Assembly (NCBI GenBank): GCA_002914805.1
Contig: JXTB01000038.1
Span: 1,040,242 to 1,104,241 of the forward strand
Source of the DNA: Parasponia andersonii
Taxonomy: Eukaryota > Streptophyta > Magnoliopsida > Rosales > Cannabaceae
DNA: 64,000 nt
Direction: 5' to 3'
The translations under genes and the position numbers were made by a program. The notes below the pieces were generated by a model that was given only the letters and a program-made list of their open reading frames with translations, did no database searches and had not been told where the DNA came from. This document shows, one piece after another, positions 36,945 to 49,680 of the stretch (the first letter of the stretch is position 1; each line of letters starts with the position of its first letter).

Positions 36945-38114
36945 TTCTTAGGAAAAATTATACATGTATGCAAACTATTAAAAACACATAATCACATCAT
37001 GAACGCAACGAAAAAATTAGTAAAGTTAGGTTTTAAAATTTTTTATGAAAACAATTTTTATAACCAAAGAACATGCATATATCATATACAAGATCATGTA
37101 TAACATAAATCAAATCTATATACATAAACTCTATAGATAATATTAGAGTTTACTTCTTTTAGTGTGCTCCTCCTTATTCTTTTTATTGATGGTGATCAAA
37201 TCTCCAACTTTAAATCTTCTTATCTTACTCCTACTCTTGGTTGATGAGGTGAGTGGGTACCAAATTGAATCCCTCATTGGAGAACGATCAAGAATACTTT
37301 ATTGATCCTTCAGAATACCAGGACGTGAAATGAGACTGTGAGGTTGCAGAAAATTTTTTTCTCTCCTCTCTTTCTTAACCTTGGCCAAAATTCGCTCTCT
37401 TTCTCTCTCCCTGCCTTATGTGTGTGGCACTGTATTAGAGCTGAGCAATTTTTTCTCTCATATATCTTATATATATGGGGCCCAAAACTACTAATCCCAG
37501 TCCAACTAGGATTGGGTTTGTTCTCTAATTTGGGCTTTGTGTGTATTTTTATAAATATGTCAAACTCATATAACTTATCTATAAAAATACCAACTTCTGT
37601 ATAGAATTATTATGTTATACAATTTTATGAAAAGAATCTCACCAATACCACCAACCAATTAATGAACTTTGTTGAGCTAGACAAGAAAGCTAATAGATCC
37701 AAATAATCTAAGCTTCAATAATATGATAAATACATAATAACTCTTATTATGATATTTATGTAAATATTATTAATAAATGGGATACTCCACTAAAGGGTCA
37801 ATATTACACTCTTAGAATAAATATTATACCTTTTATAGAGATTTAATCAATTAGCCTTGATTAACTTATCTATCTAGCATATTCTATACTAAATGTAAAA
37901 TTCCTATAAAATGTTGTAGTTAGATAGGTGAAATTACCATAATACCCCTCCACCATAAATCTTGAAAGACCTTAAAGTGACATTAATATATAGGTCCTCA
38001 ATTATTTGGTATTCTCGTCAATTCATATGCCAGAATTTGCCATTAATTTAATTTCATAGAGGCTAGTCTTTTAACAAATCAAAAAGCTATAACACATGAA
38101 AGTAAGTCCAACCA
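36945..38114 (-). repeat. 5' LTR of the gag-only element
   Basis: Diverged copy of 33787-35094. It lacks a block of about 130 bases present in the partner. The outer end near AAGTCCAACCA is approximate. Confidence 0.8.
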
Positions 38115-40680
38115 AATATCAAGGATTAAGATTTACATGCTAAGAGTTAGTTTGTGGTAATATTAAGAATTAAGTTATGACACTCCAATTCTTTATATTA
38201 CATGGTCATGTTCAATACACATAACTTATTTATGTTATACTAGTGTTTCTATCAGAACTCAGACACTTCAATTATTTGAGACACATCATTCTTGTTGAGA
38301 TAGATAAACATTACAATTTTTAGTAAATAAAGTATTCTATCTTTATTTATAGATTGTGAACTAGTTAATTTAGACTTAGATAAAGAAATAAGTCTCCCAA
38401 TAATTAACACTTATTCATGTTTGTTTCTTTATACACAAATAAAGTCATGGAATCATTTTTGGATAAATAAACTATTTAACTCAGATAGTTTAATAGCAAA
38501 TATCATAATTGTATACAAGAGAAAGTTGTTCACATTAAAGGAGTAAAATTGAAAATATGCTTTTTAGGGAAAATATTCCAATATAAAATTCATTCATATT
38601 CAATTAAAATTTGAATAAATTGAAAATAAATAAATAAATAACAATAAAAGCATATAAATTAAAATATTTAATTAATATTTTTTTAAAATTTTAATTGAAA
38701 AATGTATTTAAAATTATATATAAAATGATTAAATATAAGCATAATGTGAGGCTACATGTCTAAGCTAGTGCATGTGCTTTGTGTTTCAGACACTATGTTG
38801 CTTAGCTTTTGACACATGTATAATTTTATGAAACTCTTGTTTTTATTTATTCTATTCATCCAAAAATATGTCCCGCCATGTATATAGAAAACTTTACTAG
38901 TTGTAACACTTTTTTCTAAAATTTGATTCATAAATACTCTCAATCGTAGAATTTAAAAAATCTTCTAGAAAATGGAGCACGAAAATCCTCAAATCTTTAA
39001 TAATAAAAGGTGCAATTGTTAAAATTGTGGTATTGCTAGTATTGTGGACTCTTTCACTTTGGACCCAGAAGGGCCTTGGGTTAAAAGGGAGATAGCAGTG
39101 CTTTATAAGTAATTTCTTGCGGCGGCTGGTGGCCATGGTTTCTAGAATAGAGATGGTGGGTATGAGATTCTTGAGAGATGAAGAGAAAGAGAAAGAAGAA
39201 AAAGGATAATAGAAATAGGTCTCATTTATTGAGCAATGTTAGGAGCACCATCCAACACTATAATGACATTACAATGACGCGATAGTTGTAATTCATAGAC
39301 TGAATCGCAGCATTACTCTATAAAATTTAGTTAAACGTATTAGGAGTATGTGTATGGCAAGTTTGTAATTTTATGGTCAAGAGAAAGTCCTCTTGCTCTC
39401 AGTTTTGTCTCTGACTTTTGTTTAAAAAATTGTACACGTGTCCAAAAGAGAGTTTGTTGAATGGGCTGCTCGTAGCACCCTCAATACTCTATCATATAAT
39501 GCAGAGGAAATTTGATTTTTAATGGTAACTTTTCCAAAAAAAATTGAAAAATTTCGTTTTTTAATGTTATGTTTCGAATAATACTTTTAAAAAGTGATAT
39601 TTTTCTAAATCAAACCGGGATTTTTCATAACAATCAGTCCCTTTTTCAAATTTTGGTACTTTGGGCCTGGATTTTTGTAATAAGCCCTATACTGTAGGAT
39701 TCATTGTTCAGATTCATGGGAAAACTACGTAAAAACCTTTACTTTTAAGCACATTTCCATAAATCTCTGGTCTTAATTATTGTTTCACCAATACCCATAT
39801 TTATACCTGTTTGAAGAAATGTATACCATAAATATTTATATTCTTACAAAACTCTAGGTCCATAATTTAAAAAATTGAAAAATTTCAGATAGGCTGAACG
39901 TTCTGAAAAATTCTGGACTAATTTAGAAGCATATTACTTTTCCAAAATATTTAGAAACATATTAGTTTTTTAGAATTTCTTTTATTTTTCAATGTATTTT
40001 ATGTAAGTAGTTAAGTTATTTGGGATAATTAAAAATAAATTGAGGTAATCGGCGCCTAGTACTACTACTTCAAATAACTTGATTAAACCTTAAGTACTTC
40101 ATTAATTAATAAAAAATAATATTTCTCTACATATTTTTAAAATTAGGTTATTTAGAATTTAAAAAAACTGTTAAAAGTCCGGGATTTTTCAATTGCTTTT
40201 AGAACTTTACCATATAAATTCAATTTGTTTTCTAAAATATAAACCATAGCATACATTTCATGACTAAAATTATGCCTAAAAGTTATTTTATATTCTAAAA
40301 TATAAATTTACGCATTAAATGTATGAATTTACATCGTAAAGGTATTTATACATATATTTTACACATGAGAAATATGTACACAGAAAAGGGTACTTTCGAA
40401 ATGACAAACAAAAGGGTATATGTGAAACATAATTATTAAAGACAACAATGTCCCAAATTATTAAAGCAAACGACACTTGAACAAAAAGCATAAGCAAAAC
40501 GACAGGTATTTCTTGGTACTGCTCGAGCATTTGCCAAAGAAAAAGCAAACTTGTAAATTTACCAGCGTCATTGTCTTCTGCTTCTTCTTATGATAACAGT
40601 GGATCGACATCTTTTGGCTTCATAAGAGTTGATACATATGATAGTACATGTTCAATCATCTTCCTGTATACGCTTAAAGG

Positions 40681-40712
<32 letters not shown>
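38115..40712. other. Intergenic region without a recognised gene
   Basis: AT-rich with scattered short frames and no domain. A TA microsatellite at 40684-40712 directly abuts the TNL relic. Confidence 0.55.
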
Positions 40713-40714
<2 letters not shown>

Positions 40715-40892
40715 CGAAAATCGGATTCAGAACAAGGAGGACGCTTGATATTTATTGATTAACCCATGCTTTGATAGATGAACCATTTCAGAATTTAATT
40801 TCCCGGCTAATAAATACAGGCCTCACGACTTTGACTCTGCACCATGAACGGTATATAATATGTTAGGGATACATACGTTCACAAATCATGAA
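40713..40892 (-). pseudogene. TNL relic: post-LRR exon fragment
   Basis: Matches the start of the last exon of the TNL at 41537-46916, plus the adjoining intron end. The minus strand reads SQSREACIY then a stop, where the intact gene has SQSHKACIC. The KWFIYQ and INIKRPP blocks correspond to KWFTYQ and INVKLPP. The exon part is 40713-40836 and includes the acceptor CTGCAC/ACT context; the rest is intron. It is cut off at a TA microsatellite. It is the remains of a second, closely related TNL on the same strand. Confidence 0.85.
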
Positions 40893-41536
40893 TTCAAAGA
40901 AAGCAAAGTGAACTAAAATCAGGAATCTATATATTATTTCTCTTTCTTTTTTGTAATGTTCAGTCAACTAGAAAATGTTTTTGCCGTATGAAGAGAATAT
41001 TCGACGTTGAAAGCCGGTGCGGTTACAGATCGTGCTAAGCATGCAATCGGCCTCAATCATATTTTAACACAATAATCTTAGGGTACGCTCACAAATTTCT
41101 CATTTTTATTTTGTTTTAATTTTATAAATAGGACCCATCAATGAATCATAATTCTAAACACCAAACGATGTAACAATTACTTCTCACATTATAATTGGAA
41201 ATACAATTTAATAGACTTATTGAACTTAAATGTTGTTTATTAGTTGTAATCTGTCAAAGGATTGTCATATGATGTGTTAAATCCAAGATTTGTGCCCATA
41301 ATATATATTAAGTCCCCTATCTAATTCCAGTTAATTTTGGAACTTAATAACAATTTCTTAAGTTCTCATTAGTGAAATGCATCCAAAATTTGTTAAAACT
41401 AAGTTACTACTATGTGGATTATTCTAAAGATAAGGATTATTCTAAAGATAACTAGGAGGAACACAAGAGAGAGACCCTACGTATGTAAAAAAAAGAATTG
41501 CATGACCCAAAATTCTAAAGTTAGGATACAATGTCT

Positions 41537-44500
41537 CTACTTACTTCTTATATTATGGGAGAGGAAGTGTAAGCAACCACATGAATAAGTTGATTTTGGT
41601 TTGTGATCATCTTCTTCTATAGTAGCATGGTCAAGTAGTATTTGATTTCCGCATGGTTCAACTACTTCTGAGTTCCCAACATCATCATCGTTAGTGAAAT
41701 CACGATCCTCAATACTACTTCTAGTTTGATCAGTACTACTTTTGAGCCTTTCTTTGTCAAGATAAGCATTCCGTGCTACCCCACAATTCCACCTTCGAGG
41801 AACATGCAAACCAAGTTGCTCTGCCTCTTCGCTATATAACGGGTGAACCCCACATCTCTTGACTTTACAAGAGTCAACGGAGGAATCTTCATAGTCGACA
41901 GGGAGGAAGTGAAATGAGACCTCAGAGATAACGCCTTCTTTCACTGCTTTACAAGCCTCAAAGCTAATACACTCATACCACATGAACACGTGATCTGAAT
42001 TGACCACTGTTTGTTCCTCTCTATCACAATCGGTACTTGTGTGTTTTTCTTTATCGTAATCATTTGAGACCAAACAATATTTTGATTCGAAAATTTTACC
42101 AGAGTTGGTCTTGAAATGGACTTCAACTAGAACTTGCAAACCTAGCAAAGAATAGTTGTGTTGCTCGAATGCAGCCACGGTGCACAAGGAAAAACCCAAG
42201 AATTCAGACTGGGGCTGATTTTCTGAATTAGGAGGAAGCTTGACATTTATTGAACAACCCGTACCTTGATAGGTGAACCATTTTGGAATTTCACTTCCTG
42301 GACAACAAATACAAGCCTTATGACTTTGACTCTGCACCATGAACAAGATTATATATTAGGATACTTTCACAAATCATCTAGTATGCAATTATCAAAGGAA
42401 TAATAACTACATTTAGATATTATCAAAATAATTATATAAAGATCTCATAGTTTTTGGCTAAATTACAGGTTCTACATATTTTGAGCTTCTGAAAATAACA
42501 TCCATTTTGATTCCTTGAAAACAACAAAAGACATTTCCTTGAAATTTCAGTTTACATTAAAATTTCGCCTTTGATGTCACCTAAGGACGTGACTTTTTTC
42601 TGTAAATTGAAATCAAAAAGATAATTTCGTTAGTTTCATAAACTTAAAGAGGGATCATGTAATTCAGCTAACTCAATGGATTCTCATCTGATTAAGTTTC
42701 TTTTTCAAAGAGAATGGGGCAAAAAAAAAAAAAAGCGAAAACAAGTAATGCTTGGTAGTAAGTTAAAGCGTATAGTTTGTGAAATTTTGTAAATTAAATA
42801 TGTAACTTTTTCTATACATTAACTATTAGGGGGAAGAGAGACTCACATATCCTTGGTAGCTTTTGTATTTTTTTGTACATACTTGGATTGCCAGACGATA
42901 AATTCTAAGTCGTGCATCAGCTATTATCATGTTGCGTGCATTTTGATACAATTTCAGACAATTTAAGAAAAACCGCATCTCCACATAATAATAAAATTCA
43001 TAATATCCGCAAAAGTGAACTTTGTGGAAGCTAACACGTGATACAGTCTCCAGTGACGTGCAACCTTGTGCATCCAAAACCTCAAGAGAGCATGGAAGCT
43101 CTGGCAAAGATCTCAGTTTCTTCCAATTGCTTATGGAAAGGACTTTCAAGTTAGAAAAAAAATTTATGCTCGCTGCAGGTATTGCATGAAGGTTTTCTCC
43201 AATTAAATACAATTCATGCACACAAGACAATCTGCCAGCAAGCCAACCAGGGATTTCTAACATATCACAATCCAACAGATAAAGTCTATGCCAAGCGAAA
43301 CTATGTCGATGTCCAAGTATTGGAGGAAGCCTTTTTAAGAGTTTTGAGAAACTAGAAAGGTCAAGGTAAACAAGCTTCTCTAAACTGTAGATGCTACTTG
43401 GCACAAACTTGAGATTTTCACAGAAGCTCAAGCTTAGCTCTGTAAGCGAAATTAGATTGCCAATCGATGACGGTAACGCTCTGATTGCTGTTTTGGATAG
43501 ACTAAGAATACGGAGACCTTGCATAAGTTCCGAGATTTCAGGAAATTTATGGAATTTCGAGCAACCATAGAGATCAAGTTCCGATAAAGCTTTCAACTTA
43601 CATATGTTTGTGGGGAGACCCTTAAGCATTTTGCAATCACGTAGATAAAAGCACTGGAGATGAGAGAGAACTGCAATTGACGAAGGCACTTGTTTTATTG
43701 CGGTCTTACTCAGATTTAAGTAATATAGATTCTGTGGAAACTCGGGGATTGTTTCAAGAGATGAGCAACCAGATAGACTAAGAGTTATCAAGGACTTCAT
43801 CTGACAAATATTGCTGCCCATAAGATTCTTAAGGCCTTGGCACCCTTCAAGAATCAGTTCTTCAAGTTGATTGAAAGACCCAAAAAATGCAGGCAATTTT
43901 GCTATTCCAGTCTCACTTAAATCCAAGTAAACTACCACGTTATCTCTTACCTCCGAAATATTTCTAAGTTTACTACAGCCCCTGAGATCCAGATGTACGA
44001 GTGATCTTGTGACAATATTGTTGGGAAGACCTGAAAGCTTTTCGCAATGGCTCATATCCAGATGAGTTAGTTTGTCAAGATTTTGAAAACTATGCGATGG
44101 AACTTGAAAAAGACTTGTACAATATCTAAAATTCATCTTCTCAAGATTTGGAGCTAGAGAGAAATCTGGCATCTGAATCAATTTCTTGGAGTGACTAAGA
44201 TCTACAATCTTTAAGTTCCATAAACTCTGCGACAAAAGTAAAATGTAATTGCGTAACATGTACTTTATAAAATGCCACAGATCATAATAAAGCGATACTA
44301 ATTTAAAATATACATATATACATATATACATACCTGGACTCCATTCCATAACTGTTCAACTTGGCTATTACGCATGATAAGTTGAACAAGATTCTCGGGA
44401 GCAAAATTCAATGGCAAAGACTTTAAAGGGTACTCATCCCAGTAAAGATATCTAAGTGTATCAGGAAGAGATTGAAGACCTTGAGGGAGGTGTACTTTGC

Positions 44501-46916
44501 AGCTAGAGATAGTGGTAGCGTGTACACCAGCATAAAAATGTTCCAAGTTATAAATTTTGAGCAATCTTAGGTTAAATGTCTCTTTGAACACTATTGGACA
44601 CAAGTCTACATCTTTGATATGAGATGCATCGAGGAATATTCCTTCAACCATTGCACTTGCCTGAAGATATAGAAATGATAAAGAAGTGATGTACCTATAC
44701 TAAATTAAGATTTAAAAAGTAAAAACAGAAAAAAAAATGAATGAATAAAATTCATTTGTACTCACCATATTATTTCTGAAGACACGATATATATCTGGAG
44801 CCATCCATAACCTACTACGTTTTCCAGGCTCTTTAATGGATTCTTGACAGATAATTTCCCAACCCATTTCTTGTATCAAGTCATGCATACAAACTTCATT
44901 CATGTGATTGATAGTTATGAGAGACTTATCAACAAGGTCATTAATTGCATCTGCAGAACCCTTCAGTATATCTTCTACATCACTTCTATCACAACTTTTG
45001 AAGAAACATGCAATGTCAAGAAATATATCTTTTTGCTTATAATTTAGTTCATCGTAACTTGTCCTCAATACATTTTGAATTTTGGGATTGTTGGATGAAA
45101 TCTTTAATTCTGCAAATAAACTCTCCCATTTTTCTTCTCCCTTCGAACCAAAAAGGGAACCTAAAACCTTAAGAGCTAATGGGAGGCCACCAGCATACTC
45201 CACCACCCTTTTTGATATCTCTGTACACTTCGATGTAGCAGAGTAGTTTCTCTTAAAAGCTTTCCAATGAAAGAGTTGAAAAGCTTGAGGATAATTTAAT
45301 CCCTCAACTTTATATATCTCATCAACTAGATTCCTAAATGATTGAGCATCTCTACTAGTTATGATAATTCTACTTCCAGGACCAAACCAATTACCATTTC
45401 CAACCAAATATTCTAATTGCTCTTCATCATTAACATCATCAACCACAACCAGAACCTTTTTACCTTGAAGTCTATTCTTATTAAAACTTGACCCTGCAAA
45501 TGGAATGTTCATATTTCTATCTTCCTCTAATAATTCCGAAAAAAGCTTACTTTGTAAGTAATACTTTTTCCGGCCATCTTCCCATTCCTGTTTTACATTT
45601 GAAAGAAAGCAGCAACCTTCGTATTGATAAGACAACCGATTGAATATGACACAAGCAAGAGTTGTTTTGCCTACACCACCCACACCCCAAAGGCCAATAA
45701 TGCGAACATCTAACGAGTCAATGTGTAACAAAGATTCAATTTCCCTAATGGGCTCATCAATTCCAAATAAGTCTTCGGAAACATCATTTGGTGATATGCG
45801 CTTCAATTTTCCAACAATATCTTCAACAATTTTCTTGACTAGTGTGGAATCAGGCCTAGTAGCATATATGATTTATCGTTAGTTTTGTAGAAATGAGCAA
45901 AGAATAAGATTTTGTAGAAGAAGTATATTAATTATATGTGGTATACGAACTGATCATATTGTAGTTTAAATTTTCATTTTCTCAATCATTTATGTAAGAA
46001 TTTTTTGAGTACTCAAGTTTGCTTATTCAACTGTATGTAAGAATTTTTTTTCCCCATAGAAAAACATTAAAACAAAGAAGTTTTCTTTATTTATTTATTT
46101 ATTTTTTTTTTTTTGGGGGGGTGGGGGTCATGTATATGGGAGAAACTTTTCCAGGAAAATGTAAATCAAATACTAGGCCTAGGATGTGTATAGGGGAGAA
46201 ACTTTCGCAGGAAACATAAAATGATCAAATTCAATGGTCTTGGGTTCTACGTAACCCAGAATCAGGAGCTCAAAAAGCTATCCCAAATTGGCCCAAAAGA
46301 TATATTTTGGTAAAATTATACTGTTTTTTCCTATATGGTCTAATAAATGGTTCATGAGTATAGTCAGTCACAGTCACATGGTATGAAAAGAAATACAAAT
46401 TAGATACCTAACGTCTTGTGTACTCCAACCGGACAGATCAGCTGCTTTCTTCAAAGCATCCCTCCATTTAAGCACTCTGGACATCTTGTCTTTGAAGCGT
46501 TGTTCAAGATCATCAAATGCAGTTTTGTAACTTCCCTTTTGCTTTCTCACACACGCTGGTTCCACGCGGTAGAAAACCGGGATAAGTTCCTGTCTGTTTT
46601 TCTCCTTACATAAAAGAATATGCAAGAGTTCATCTAAGCACCACGAGGAAGAAGCATAATTTTCCGACAAAATGACTACGAAGACCCTTGAGTCCTCTAT
46701 TGCTTTCATAAGCCCAGATGAGATCTCCTCTCCTCTCTTGAGGTCGTCCTCGTCTATGTAGGTTTTGATACCCTTTCGACATAATGCGTCGTGCAGATGA
46801 CTTGTGAAACCATCGCGAGTATCCTCACCTCTAAAACTAAGAAATACGTCGTACTTCTTCTTACTGAGGCTGAAATTAGAAGGAGAAGCAGCCATATGCT
46901 GGGGGATGAAAACCAC
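41537..46916 (-). CDS. TIR-NBS-LRR (TNL) resistance protein, five exons
   Basis: Exons (minus): 46916-46408, 45855-44766, 44660-44334, 44226-42883, 42331-41537; all joins are GT..AG and in frame, giving about 1354 residues. TIR: YDVFLSFRGEDTRDGF to WCLDELL, which holds the Glu position of NAD-cleaving plant TIR domains. NB-ARC: GVGGVGKTTLA P-loop, VLVVVDDVND kinase 2, GPGSRIIITSRD, GLPLAL, FLDIACFF and MHDLIQEMG. Then a leucine-rich-repeat region over exons 3-4, and a C-terminal post-LRR/C-JID domain starting CCPGSEIPKWFTY. Plant TNLs are intracellular immune receptors sensing pathogen effectors and signalling through the TIR enzyme; the ligand is unknown. The start may be Met 1 or the second Met (46895, MAASPSN). 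All motifs are present, so it is likely functional. Confidence 0.93.
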
Positions 46917-48365
46917 TTTTCCTAACTCTGGTTGGGATAGAGTTCAATTACAAGATCAGAGACCAAAAAAGAAACTAGAACTCTAAGGCAACACCTTGGA
47001 AATTAGGTTCCTCAAAGCGAAGTTGTAACTTGTAAGGAAATGGCTGAAAAATGAGACTGTTCAATGGGTCACTGAAAATAAATAGCAAAAAGTTGAAAGT
47101 AGTGGAGACGGCTTGAAACGAGAGAAAAAGAAAATGAATTACACTTACAAACTTGACTTGTATGATTTATCCCAATTCCCAATTAGACTGATACATATCC
47201 GGCCTGAGATCAAAAATATTTACCGTAATATTTTCAAAACTTGAAAAAGAATTATAGACAGCCTCTCCTCCAATTAAATTTGAACGAAAAAAGAATAATT
47301 TTTTAGTTTTTTCACAATCTCAAAAATTTTCGATTCCTGGATTGTGACCATTATCAATTTTGAGAAAAATCAAGAATATCAGTGTTACTGCGTAAGCTTC
47401 AAAGGAAAAAAAAAAAAAGATAGATTTCTATACTAGTAAAATGTAGGTTTGAAAGTATTCAATTTTCAAAAGTAGATATTGAGATACTAAAATATTATAC
47501 CAAAAACGCACACTAACTATATAACATTATTTTTAGATATATAATTTTAAATAGTGTGATCGTATTTTAAAAAAAAAAATGATTAACGTGAATGCTAATT
47601 CATGTAATATAATTTTTTATGTAAGTTATTGGTGTCCCAAATATTACTATTCCGAAACATTAGTAGTACATAAAATAAATATTCGCCAGAAAACAATGTA
47701 CTCTTTCATATCTTGTACGTTTGAAAAGTGTTATTAAAAAAACCTTGTGTTTTTATTTTTAGCAAAAGAAACGTTAAGTTTTTCGTTCTATCAAATAAAT
47801 TTTTGAATTTTTTTAATTCTAGTAATAAAAATTTTGGGTTTCTAATATCAAATAAAATCTTAAGATTTTGAAATCTAATCAAATTAAACTCAAAAAAAAT
47901 ATTTAATCAATATATATAACGTGATTGAGAAACGACGGTATTTTTTTAAGTGTTCTGTACCCATAAATCGTTTTTTTTTTTTTTTTTACTTAAATAAAGG
48001 TCAGCATTTTTAATATAGAATGGCATAATTTTTTACTTAATTGAAGTATTTGTCAATATAAATAGTTTCGCATAGTCATACATGACAGCATACATTAAAA
48101 AAAACAGGATCATCTGACTTATTTTGCAGACTAATTTAATTTAATTTTATAATCTAAAAATTTTATTTAATATAACAAGAAATTCAAGATTTTTTTTGCT
48201 AAAATTAAACAAAAAAAAAGTTTTTTTTATATAATCGAAAACATAGGATATTTTATGCTAAAATTAAAAAACTCAAAAGTTTTTTTCTGATAATAATCTA
48301 TTTGAAAATGACGATATATGCATAAATTAAAACACTCTCTCAAGTTACTCTTGGGTTTCAAAACG

Positions 48366-48411
<46 letters not shown>
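46917..48411. other. 5' flank of the TNL gene
   Basis: Upstream region of the TNL. The first part (GAACTC, AACTCTGGTTGGGATAGAGT) resembles the flank of the TIR relic at 61500-61570, so the leader was duplicated with the gene. The remainder is AT-rich and ends in a TA microsatellite at 48370-48411. Confidence 0.5.
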
Positions 48412-48415
<4 letters not shown>

Positions 48416-48505
48416 TCCATTCAATAAGTGTTATGCTTGGTTATTACTCATGACTCATGATAAGTTGAACAAGATTCTTAGGAGTAAAATTCAATGGCAA
48501 AGATT
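48412..48505 (-). pseudogene. TNL relic: fragment of the third exon
   Basis: Matches 44334-44425 of the intact TNL. The minus strand reads SLPLNFTPKNLVQLIMSHE then a stop, against SLPLNFAPENLVQLIMRNS in the gene. The splice donor at the exon end is destroyed and is followed by a long TA run, in the position of the TA-rich intron start of the intact gene. Nothing else of that gene copy is visible nearby. Confidence 0.85.
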
Positions 48506-48515
48506 CAATTTTTTA

Positions 48516-48990
48516 TGTGATTTCAAAATCTCACATATTCAGAGTTTTGCATGTAACCTATTTTCTCACTTTCATATATAAGTACTTCTATATGATTTCT
48601 CATATTTTTCTATGCAGATATCAAAAATATTATCTTTCAATTTGATAAGTATATTTATTGGTTTGATTATGTGCCTCTATACATATTAAAACTCTTATCA
48701 CTTTAGTTTGATGAGTACTTTTTCATGTGCTTTTAAAATCTCATATATTCTAAGTTGCTACATGTATGTGGCTTATTTTTTCACTTTCATATGTGAGCCT
48801 CTCTGCATGACTTCGTATATTTTACATGCAGTTATTTCAAAATCTTATCACTCATTGTTTGATAAGTGCAATACCATACATATTTGATAAAATTTCACTA
48901 TACAAGTGGCATGTTTCCTCACAGTACTTATGATAATTTTTGGATGCTTTTACACTCACAAATAACTTTTCAAAATCTGATGATGTTTTG
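48516..48990. repeat. Degenerate tandem repeat, period about 215 bp
   Basis: Two diverged units share TTTCAAAATCTCACATATTC / TTTTAAAATCTCATATATTC (48520 and 48735), TTTCTCACTTTCATAT and TTTGATAAGT blocks in the same order. A weaker third start follows near 48950. Origin unknown. Confidence 0.6.
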
Positions 48991-49299
48991 CAATTAAGCC
49001 TCTTATCTGATCATATCTTAAAACTTATTGATAATTCTATGAAAATAGATTTATTTATGTTTTTTTTACTTATTAATTTTGTGCACTTTTTAGTAGTTTT
49101 AGTTTTTTAAGATAATTTATTTTATTTTATTTATAATTTAATTTAAAATTTTAGAATTAATTTTGTTGAATTTTAGTTAATTTTAAATATAATTTTAGTT
49201 TAGAAGTTTATTCATCTATTGTTTAGTTTATTTTAAATTATATCTAATTAGGTTTTATTATTTTGATTTAGATTTTAAAAATAAAAAGAAAAAAAAAAG

Positions 49300-49680
49300 T
49301 CAAAAAAATGGAAGCCAGACACGCATGAGTAAAAATGGAAGTCAAGCATGATTTCGGCCATCAGATCTAGCACCCAAGCTATCAGGCGCGTGCGTGCACA
49401 TCATGCGGAAGGAGCAACGTGTGAGGTGCTAAAAGATATGTGGGGCTCGCTGACGTTAGCAACTGCTGATTCTCTTTCCAGGTGTGTCTGTTCTAGTGCT
49501 TGTACAACCGGTTTTTTGACCATTCAAACGTTGCCATGCTGCCATACTGAAAGCCACTTTTCAATTGACAAATCATGAGGCAGTTTCGTGCTGAGCTTAC
49601 TATTTTCTACTACATGTGATTACACCCCAAGGCTCAAAAATGCGAAGGAGAGAGAGAGAAGGAGAGAAAAAAAAGTGGAG
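49300..49680. other. Relatively GC-rich island, unknown
   Basis: The base composition stands out from the AT-rich surroundings (CAGGCGCGTGCGTGCAC at about 49382). A 76-codon plus-strand frame (49348-49578) shows no recognised domain. It may be a piece of an LTR element, since a degenerate gypsy-like primer-site sequence lies near 50490. Confidence 0.35.

Larger units (their letters stand above)
33787..38114 (-). mobile_element. Copia-like LTR element keeping gag but no pol
   Basis: Two direct LTR copies (33787-35094 and 36945-38114) flank about 1.85 kb. The internal part holds a minus-strand gag remnant (about 35160-36130) and a primer-binding site (about 36301-36318), but no integrase, reverse transcriptase or RNase H. 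It resembles the known non-autonomous class of terminal-repeat elements with gag only, or a simple internal deletion of a full copia element. About 630 bases of extra sequence lie between the primer-binding site and the 5' LTR. Confidence 0.75.

Noticed and set aside
45640-45882. Plus-strand frame opposite the TNL NB-ARC exon
   Set aside because: Shadow of the minus-strand coding exon.
48227-48424. 65-codon minus-strand frame with Tyr-Ile repeats
   Set aside because: Produced by the TA microsatellite next to the TNL relic.
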